Assembly (NCBI GenBank): GCA_027044005.1
Contig: JALUDK010000020.1
Span: 1 to 6,517, forward strand
Direction of reading: 5' to 3'
Length of the DNA: 6,517 nucleotides
Source: Acidilobaceae archaeon
GTDB taxonomy: Archaea; Thermoproteota; Thermoprotei_A; Sulfolobales; Acidilobaceae
Positions 1 to 4,042 of this stretch are shown in pieces. The notes beneath the pieces were generated by a model that saw only the letters and a list, made by a program, of their open reading frames with translations, was not told the origin of the DNA and searched no databases. A program made the position numbers and the translations under genes. Within the stretch, counting starts at the first letter, position 1. Every line of letters starts with the position of its first letter.

Positions 1-757
1 CGCCAAACCTCTCCCTGAGCCTCTTGACACCCTCCTCGGCAGCAGGTATGTCGGCCTTATTTGCCACTATTACCACCGGCTTGGCCCTGCTCCTCAGCTC
101 TACAATGAACCTCTTGAGGTCGTCGCTACTCCATGTGGATAGCTTCTTGTCCATGAGGCCCGTTGCCTCTAGGGCCTCTATAACGTGGCTCTTCCTTATG
201 CTCAGGCCTGACAGCCTCTGGGCCAACGCGCCGGGCACATCTATAACTCCACCAGTGTCTATCTGCTTGGCGAACTTGCTCCAGTCCCTACTTATGATCT
301 TATACATCCACTCGTCGATCTCCCTAATCATCGACTCCGCCTCCTCAACCGGGTCGTACATACCAGGCTTCCCCGGGACCCCCTCGGGGCTCGTGGACCC
401 GCTGGCATCCACCACAAGTAGGAGCACGTCGGCCCTCCTTAGGTGGTCTAGGAACTGGTTCCCAAGCCCCCTCCCCTCGTGTGCACCCGGTACTAGGCCG
501 GCTACATCCATCATCCTGACCGGTATCATCCTCCACCCTTCCATGCACAGGCTGTTCCTTGCATCGCATTTGGGGAGGCCGAGCTCCACGTGAGGGCACC
601 TGCTCCTGGCGTAGGCTACGCCCACGTTGGGCTCTATGGTCACGAAGGGCCTGTTGTCGATCTCCACAGGCACCTCGGTGGCTGCCGAGAAGAAGGTCGA
701 CTTGCCGACGTTGGTCTTCCCAACGACCCCAATAAGTATGTTGGACGCCTCAACCAT
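1..757 (-). CDS. ychF: YchF/OBG-family translation-associated GTPase, N-terminal 252 residues (C-terminus outside window)
   Basis: This is a P-loop GTPase of the archaeal YchF/OBG type, a cytoplasmic family linked to ribosome function. Visible motifs are the G1 loop GKTNVGKS (residues 13-20), a G2 Thr in FVTIEPN (T40), G3 DVAG (84-87) followed by the family signature LVPGAHEGRGLGNQFLDHLR (88-107), and G4 NKAD (233-236). NKAD suggests GTP preference; bacterial YchF and eukaryotic OLA1 have an altered G4 and prefer ATP. Residues C54, H56, C64 and C71 lie between G2 and G3 and could bind a metal. About 140-150 residues, including the usual C-terminal TGS domain, should lie beyond the left edge if the protein has the usual length of near 400. 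The ATG at 755-757 is the only plausible start, because an in-frame TAA sits at 779-781. It is divergent from L15e. The family call is confident; the symbol is by analogy and the precise role is unproven. Confidence 0.9.
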   Translation of the reverse strand, partial: MVEASNILIGVVGKTNVGKSTFFSAATEVPVEIDNRPFVTIEPNVGVAYARSRCPHVELGLPKCDARNSLCMEGWRMIPVRMMDVAGLVPGAHEGRGLGNQFLDHLRRADVLLLVVDASGSTSPEGVPGKPGMYDPVEEAESMIREIDEWMYKIISRDWSKFAKQIDTGGVIDVPGALAQRLSGLSIRKSHVIEALEATGLMDKKLSTWSSDDLKRFIVELRSRAKPVVIVANKADIPAAEEGVKRLRERFG

Positions 758-800
758 GCCTAGCTGCCCCGCCCCCCCTTACCATGCCTGCCCGGTCACG

Positions 801-820
801 TTTATTAGCCTCTATAAGCC
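801..820. promoter_or_regulatory. Divergent TATA elements shared by the YchF-like gene and L15e
   Basis: The gap between the two divergent starts holds CTATAAG at 812-818, which reads CTTATAG on the other strand, and a nearby TTTATT at 801-806 (AATAAA on minus). A plus-strand start about 25 bases from the first element would fall near 840, leaving a leader of about 26 bases for L15e that contains GAGGGTG, a weak Shine-Dalgarno match, at 852-858. On minus, starts near 790 or 779 would give short, G-rich leaders for the GTPase gene. Spacing fits archaeal promoters; transcription starts are inferred. Confidence 0.45.
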
Positions 821-865
821 CAGGGTAGCCGCTGGACTCAGGTATGGGCTAGAGGGTGCCACGGC

Positions 866-1531
866 ATGGCTCAGTCGATGTACCACTATATAGCGCAGGC
901 CTGGAGGAGGCCCTACGACGGTGAGCACGGCCTAGTTATGAAGCAGAGGCTCATAGCATGGAGGAGGCAGCCAGCGATAGTCAGGGTGGAGAAGCCGACT
1001 AGGCTGGACAGGGCCAGGGCGCTTGGGTACAAGGCCAAGCAGGGCGTGATAGTGGTCCGGGTTAGGGTTAGGAAGGGTGGGAGGAGGAAGCCGAGGCCTA
1101 ATAAGGGTAGGAGGCCCAAGAGGATGGGTGTCTACGGCTTCGCCCCCGCCAAGAGTATAAGGCTGATAGCGGAGGAGAGGGCGCAGAGGAAGTACCCGAA
1201 CCTTGTCGTCCTTAACAGCTACTACGTAGGCGAGGATGGAAAGTATAAGTGGTACGAGGTTATACTCGTGGATCCCCACCACCCAGCTATAAAGAGCGAC
1301 CCAGAGCTGGCGTGGGTTGCATCCGGCAAGCACAAGGGAAGACCGTTCAGGGGCCTAACCAGCGCTGGTAAGAAGATGAGGGGCCTCAGGAAGAGCAGGG
1401 GCCTGAAGGGCACCCACAAGTACAAGTGGAAGAAGAAGGCCAAGGAGAGGAGGCTCAAGAAGAGGCATGAGGCCAGCGGCAGGGCCAGGCTCATCGAGCC
1501 CGACGATATAAGAGTTAAGGAGAAGCCCTAG
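866..1531 (+). CDS. rpl15e: 50S ribosomal protein L15e
   Basis: The 221-aa, very basic protein is the archaeal/eukaryotic large-subunit protein L15e (eL15), which binds 23S rRNA; it is not homologous to bacterial L15. Recognition rests on the N-terminus MAQSMYHYIAQAWRRP, the segment RLDRARALGYKAKQGVIVVR (residues 47-66), the Arg/Lys-rich RNA-binding stretch at 67-86, PNLVVLNSYYVGEDGKYKWY (111-130), and FRGLTSAGKKMRGLRKSRGL (161-180). The C-terminal tail (about 200-221) is charged and extends beyond the shorter euryarchaeal proteins, as in other crenarchaea. The ATG at 866 gives the canonical N-terminus and follows GAGGGTG by about seven bases; M5 is a less likely start. The gene stands alone between a divergent GTPase gene and a same-strand protease gene that has its own TATA box. 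Confidence 0.96.
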   Translation: MAQSMYHYIAQAWRRPYDGEHGLVMKQRLIAWRRQPAIVRVEKPTRLDRARALGYKAKQGVIVVRVRVRKGGRRKPRPNKGRRPKRMGVYGFAPAKSIRLIAEERAQRKYPNLVVLNSYYVGEDGKYKWYEVILVDPHHPAIKSDPELAWVASGKHKGRPFRGLTSAGKKMRGLRKSRGLKGTHKYKWKKKAKERRLKKRHEASGRARLIEPDDIRVKEKP

Positions 1532-1546
1532 CCCCCATTCCTCCCC

Positions 1547-1560
1547 TCTATAGTTATAGA
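1547..1560. repeat. AT-rich inverted repeat TCTATA-GT-TATAGA
   Basis: A perfect 6+6 inverted repeat with a two-base centre lies 15 bases after the L15e stop, just after a pyrimidine-rich stretch (1532-1547). It may be part of the L15e 3' end or a protein-binding site upstream of the protease gene. Its role is unknown; only the symmetry is seen. Confidence 0.5.
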
Positions 1561-1570
1561 ACAAGTTAGT

Positions 1571-1582
1571 TTGAATATTCAA
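1571..1582. repeat. Perfect 12-base palindrome TTGAATATTCAA
   Basis: The palindrome lies in the L15e-protease gap, about 23 bases centre-to-centre from the inverted repeat at 1547-1560 and about 45 bases upstream of the TATA box for the protease gene. Twenty-three bases is close to two helical turns, so both sites would face the same side of the DNA. The position fits an upstream activator or operator, but no known site is recognised. Confidence 0.5.
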
Positions 1583-1618
1583 TATTTACCTCTATACTAT
1601 ACTCCTTGGACCTAACCA

Positions 1619-1629
1619 TAAGTATAAAG
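1619..1629 (+). promoter_or_regulatory. TATA box of the SDH-family protease gene
   Basis: TAAGTATAAAG is the best TATA match in this gap. A start about 25 bases from its centre falls near 1650, which lies downstream of the GTG at 1640 and so argues for a later start codon. A second, weaker element CTATACTATAC lies at 1592-1602. No second gene is seen in the gap. Confidence 0.5.
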
Positions 1630-1666
1630 TACCCAATCAGTGCCCGAGTGGTGTAGGGTGGGTATA

Positions 1667-2536
1667 GTGGCTAATGCCGCGGGTATAGACATCGTGAGCC
1701 TACTATTCTGGCTCCTATTCCTATACATGATTATGCACCCCCAGCTACAGCTTAGGGGGCTACAGTCGGCTAGGCTGAAGCTGATCAGGCTGATCGAGGA
1801 GAAGTATAAGTGGCGTGTAGTCACTATGATCCACAGGCAGGAGAGGATAGGGTTCCTAGGCGTCCCCGTCTACAGGTTTATAGACATAGAGGACTCGGAG
1901 GCGGTGATAAGGGCCATAAGGACGACCCCCAAGGGGCAGACTATAGCGCTCATCCTCCACACGCCCGGGGGGCTCGTGCTTGCGGCCTCGCAGATAGCCC
2001 GTGCTCTGAAGAAGCACGAGGGCAAGAAGATCGTGATCGTCCCGCACTATGCAATGAGCGGGGGCACCCTGATAGCGCTGGCGGCGGATGAGATACGCAT
2101 GGACCCAGCAGCGGTCCTCGGCCCCCTGGATCCCCAGCTACAGACTCCGAAGGGCTCCTTCCCAGCCCCTAGCCTGGTGAAGGTGGCTAGGGAGAAGGGT
2201 GACAAGGCCAGCGATGATACTCTGATCTACGCTGATGTTGCGGAGAAGGCTCTGAGGGAGATGCAGGAGCTAATAGTAGAGCTACTCCGCGACAAGATGG
2301 GGGAGGAGAAGGCTAGGCTAGTTGCCGATAGGCTCACCAGCGGATACTACACACATGACTATCCTATAACCGTGGAGGAGGCCAAGAAGCTAGGCCTCCC
2401 CGTAAGCACTGAGGTGCCTCCGGAGGTATACCAGCTCATGGAGCTGTACCCCCAGGCACTTCAGCAGAGGCCCGGCGTGGAGTTCATACCAAGGCCTCAA
2501 GTGCCCTACTACCATGCATCCAACAACAAGCACTAG
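1667..2536 (+). CDS. SDH-family (formerly DUF114) membrane-anchored ClpP-fold serine protease
   Basis: This 289-aa protein belongs to the archaeal SDH_sah family, distant relatives of ClpP and signal peptide peptidase A. A single hydrophobic segment (about residues 9-23) should anchor it in the membrane. Family motifs follow: HRQERIGFLGVPVYRFIDIE (56-75), the oxyanion-type LHTPGG (97-102), and VPHYAMSGGTLIALAADEI (125-143) with S131 as the likely nucleophile and H127 beside it. VLGPLDPQ (150-157) and SGYYTHDYPI (225-234) complete the pattern. The family is described as having a Ser-His-Asp triad; which His and Asp act here is inferred. Possible GTG starts are 1640, 1658 and 1667. I chose 1667 because GGGTGG lies just upstream, the TATA position places the transcript start near 1650, and the N-terminus then matches the family better. 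Starting at 1640 adds nine residues. The stop overlaps that of the convergent transporter gene. Substrates are unknown; membrane-protein quality control is a reasonable inference. Confidence 0.93.
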   Translation: MANAAGIDIVSLLFWLLFLYMIMHPQLQLRGLQSARLKLIRLIEEKYKWRVVTMIHRQERIGFLGVPVYRFIDIEDSEAVIRAIRTTPKGQTIALILHTPGGLVLAASQIARALKKHEGKKIVIVPHYAMSGGTLIALAADEIRMDPAAVLGPLDPQLQTPKGSFPAPSLVKVAREKGDKASDDTLIYADVAEKALREMQELIVELLRDKMGEEKARLVADRLTSGYYTHDYPITVEEAKKLGLPVSTEVPPEVYQLMELYPQALQQRPGVEFIPRPQVPYYHASNNKH

Positions 2537-3678
2537 CCCCTAGCCTCTAGCCTGGTGGCTGCTAGGGCTGATACGCCCGCTATCAGGGTCCCGGGTATCG
2601 ATATTTTTATCCACGCCTCCGGCCCGTAGGCGTCCATTACCGGTCCTGCTATGGTTGTGCCTAGTATCCAGCCTAGGTTGAAGGCGAATGTGAAGAGGCT
2701 TGACGCCGTGTACCTCAGCTCGCTTGGGCTCCTGCTTATTATGTAGATGTTCCCCGCTACGGAGGCTACTCCGAATAGTAGGCCTAGGAGTGCCTGGGCG
2801 GTGTATATCCCTGTGGGGGTGGTGGAGTGGAGGTAGAGGGCGAAGACTATGCTGGTAGCTGCTAGACCTGTGGAGTAGGCTAGGATCTCCCTGCCTGCGA
2901 CCATCCTGGGTGCGGCTATGCCTGCTATCATCTGCATTACCGGGTTTAGTGCTAGCGCCACCCCGGTGGCTGAGGTGCTGAGCCCTATCTTTTTTGTGAA
3001 GAATATTGTTAGTATGGAGAATACTCCGGAGGCGAATATGTTCCTGGCCGCTAGTGCGCCCGCCGCCAGTACTACGGGGGCTGGGAGCCTCTTGATCCCC
3101 CTTAGCGCCCCGGCTCCCTGTGGAGGCTTCTCGATTCTCCACCTAAGGGCTAGTAGGGCTGATAGTAGGCTCAGTAGGGAGGCGCTGTGGAATAGGCCCT
3201 CGTAGCCTAGCTTCTCGACTAGCACGCCGCCTGCTAGGGATCCTGTGGCCATGCCGAGTCCTTGCATGACAACGGTTACGCCGACCCCCCTCGCTATGCC
3301 GTGGGTGAGTGATAGGCTTCCTAGGGCCATTGGGAGGCTTGTGGCTAGGCCTATGCCCTGGATTGCCCTGAGGGCCATGAGTACCTCTGGCTCCCTGGTA
3401 TACGGCATCGCGGCCGTTGCTACTGCGTTTAGTGTCATGCCTGTTGCTAGTATTGCTGCTGGCCTGCCGGTCGCGTCTGCTAGGATTCCTGAGAGTATGT
3501 TGCTTGGGGTTATTGCTATGAAGTATACTGTTGCTAGTAGTGTTATGAGCGTGTAGCTCCATCCGAGGTCTTTGGCGTAGAGTGGGAGCCAGAAGCCTAC
3601 GCTGCCTACCGTGTAGAAGTAGGTGTAGGCTGGTAGTCCTAGTATGAGTGTCTCTGCCAGGGCGCCCCTTCTCTCCAC
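2533..3678 (-). CDS. Major facilitator superfamily transporter, efflux-like
   Basis: The 381-aa protein is almost wholly hydrophobic and fits a 12-helix MFS secondary transporter of the cell membrane. Motif A, GILADATGR, lies at residues 64-72 between helices 2 and 3. Motif B, RAIQGIG, lies at 104-110 in helix 4. A helix-5 motif with the antiporter-like pattern GxxxGxxxGG (142-151) is present, though it lacks the usual Pro. A charged central loop (about 180-198) separates the two six-helix halves. These motifs favour a proton-coupled drug or metabolite exporter, but the substrate cannot be read from sequence. The start is a GTG at 3676-3678, placed about 16 bases after the transcript start predicted from a strong BRE/TATA at 3714-3730. 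Codons favour A or C endings: GCA is 9 of the first 15 Ala codons and GCT is absent, unlike the neighbours. The TAG stop shares CTAG with the convergent protease gene. Confidence 0.9.
   Translation of the reverse strand: MERRGALAETLILGLPAYTYFYTVGSVGFWLPLYAKDLGWSYTLITLLATVYFIAITPSNILSGILADATGRPAAILATGMTLNAVATAAMPYTREPEVLMALRAIQGIGLATSLPMALGSLSLTHGIARGVGVTVVMQGLGMATGSLAGGVLVEKLGYEGLFHSASLLSLLSALLALRWRIEKPPQGAGALRGIKRLPAPVVLAAGALAARNIFASGVFSILTIFFTKKIGLSTSATGVALALNPVMQMIAGIAAPRMVAGREILAYSTGLAATSIVFALYLHSTTPTGIYTAQALLGLLFGVASVAGNIYIISRSPSELRYTASSLFTFAFNLGWILGTTIAGPVMDAYGPEAWIKISIPGTLIAGVSALAATRLEARG
2604..2608 (+). terminator. Possible oligo-T terminator for the protease transcript
   Basis: A T5 tract in the AT-rich context GATATTTTTATC lies about 70 bases after the protease stop, inside the convergent transporter gene. 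Archaeal RNA polymerase can stop at oligo-T tracts without a hairpin. If used, the protease transcript 3' end would be antisense to the transporter's C-terminal coding sequence. The evidence is composition and position only. Confidence 0.25.
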
Positions 3679-3690
3679 CCTTGCCTTCCT

Positions 3691-3700
3691 AGGGCGCCCT
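3691..3700. promoter_or_regulatory. Palindrome AGGGCGCCCT at the predicted transporter transcription start
   Basis: A perfect 10-base palindrome sits where the transporter transcript should begin (about 25 bases from its TATA box, near 3694). A repressor bound here would block initiation. A related GGCGCC lies at 3661-3666 within the start of the gene. No known operator is recognised, and the palindrome is short. Confidence 0.3.
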
Positions 3701-3710
3701 TGTGCATAGC

Positions 3711-3730
3711 AGGTTTATATATAGGTTTCC
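3711..3730 (-). promoter_or_regulatory. BRE and TATA box of the transporter gene
   Basis: On the minus strand the sequence reads GGAAACCTATATATAAACCT: a purine-rich BRE (GGAAA, 3726-3730) directly followed by a strong TATA box. It lies between the small ORF stop (3744) and the transporter GTG (3678). The predicted leader is about 16 bases. This is the most canonical promoter in the window. Confidence 0.7.
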
Positions 3731-3743
3731 GATATTAGCCGGG

Positions 3744-3854
3744 TTAGCTGCCTAGGCCTGCCTGCTGGGCTAGGTACCACTCGTACTCTACCCTGTCCTG
3801 TAGGGTCTCCCTCACGTGGAGCCTGCCTCCGCTGAGTTGTATTACCTTCTCCAT
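3744..3854 (-). CDS. Unrecognised 36-residue small protein
   Basis: I do not recognise this short ORF. It runs ATG to TAA and encodes a hydrophilic peptide beginning MEKVIQLSGGRLHVRETLQD and ending YLAQQAGLGS. Its pattern suggests two short beta strands (VIQL and RLHV around an SGG turn) followed by a helix (about residues 15-33) that carries an aromatic patch, Y24, W26 and Y27. There is no membrane segment, signal peptide or Cys cluster. Support for translation comes from a G-rich Shine-Dalgarno match, GGGGGGTGA (3859-3867), five bases before the ATG, from a TATA box about 43 bases upstream, and from an A/C-ending codon style like that of the adjacent transporter gene. It lies 65 bases upstream of that gene on the same strand and is divergent from reverse gyrase. 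It could be a free-standing small regulator, a leader ORF on a longer transporter transcript, or chance. Comparison with related genomes would decide. Confidence 0.5.
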   Translation of the reverse strand: MEKVIQLSGGRLHVRETLQDRVEYEWYLAQQAGLGS

Positions 3855-3890
3855 CCCGCTCACCCCCCTCTATACTTATACTAGTGACGA

Positions 3891-3903
3891 GCATATATAT
3901 TGC
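3891..3903 (-). promoter_or_regulatory. TATA box upstream of the 36-residue ORF
   Basis: The minus strand reads GCAATATATATGC. A start about 25 bases downstream falls near 3872, giving a leader of about 17 bases that consists mainly of the Shine-Dalgarno stretch at 3859-3870. A second AT-rich element (TATAAGTATA, 3871-3880) is too close to the ATG to serve as its TATA box unless transcription starts inside the ORF. Confidence 0.5.
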
Positions 3904-3953
3904 TTTGCCGGGATCGTGTTAGACTATAGACGTACTAGCTCGGCGGGTGGCTA

Positions 3954-3993
3954 GGAAATATAACCCGGCCCATATGTAAGATAGTAATAAATA
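3954..3993 (+). promoter_or_regulatory. Candidate promoter elements of reverse gyrase
   Basis: Two candidates are seen: GGAAATATAAC (3954-3964), a BRE-like GGAAA running into TATA, which predicts a start near 3985 and a leader of about 58 bases; and TAATAAATA (3985-3993), which predicts a start near 4014 and a leader of about 29 bases. I cannot choose between them. No hairpin or riboswitch of note is seen, apart from a CCCGGC/GCCGGG pair at 3964-3969 and 4015-4020. The rest of 3855-4042 holds no gene that I can support. Confidence 0.4.
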
Positions 3994-4030
3994 GGCGCCG
4001 ACACGTGCCTCGCCTGCCGGGCCGCGTTGT

Positions 4031-4037
4031 GAGGAGA
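4031..4037 (+). promoter_or_regulatory. Ribosome binding site of reverse gyrase
   Basis: GAGGAGA contains AGGAG, a five-base match to the archaeal Shine-Dalgarno consensus, six bases before the ATG at 4043. It fixes that ATG as the start, which also places the first zinc finger at the expected extreme N-terminus. Confidence 0.6.
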
Positions 4038-4042
4038 CGAAT

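Noticed and set aside
24..593. 189-codon plus-strand ORF
   Set aside because: It is antisense to the YchF-like GTPase gene, whose frame carries every G motif. The ORF's Ser/Leu-rich protein resembles no family and is a shadow.
932..1333. 133-codon minus-strand ORF, with others at 913-1119, 1222-1494 and 1355-1582
   Set aside because: All are antisense to rpl15e, a well-recognised gene. They are open because of the Arg/Lys-rich, GC-rich coding sequence on the other strand.
1810..2091. 93-codon plus-strand ORF
   Set aside because: It lies within the protease gene in another frame and is Pro/Arg/Ala-rich with no motif.
2540..3562. Long minus-strand ORFs (2540-3142 and 3143-3562)
   Set aside because: They are the -1 frame shadow of the MFS gene: hydrophilic and Arg/Ser-rich, lacking the transporter's helices.
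3855..4042. Structured RNA, riboswitch, C/D box RNA or tRNA in the longest gap
   Set aside because: There is no tRNA T-loop signature, no paired C and D boxes, and only a weak six-base stem across about 45 bases.
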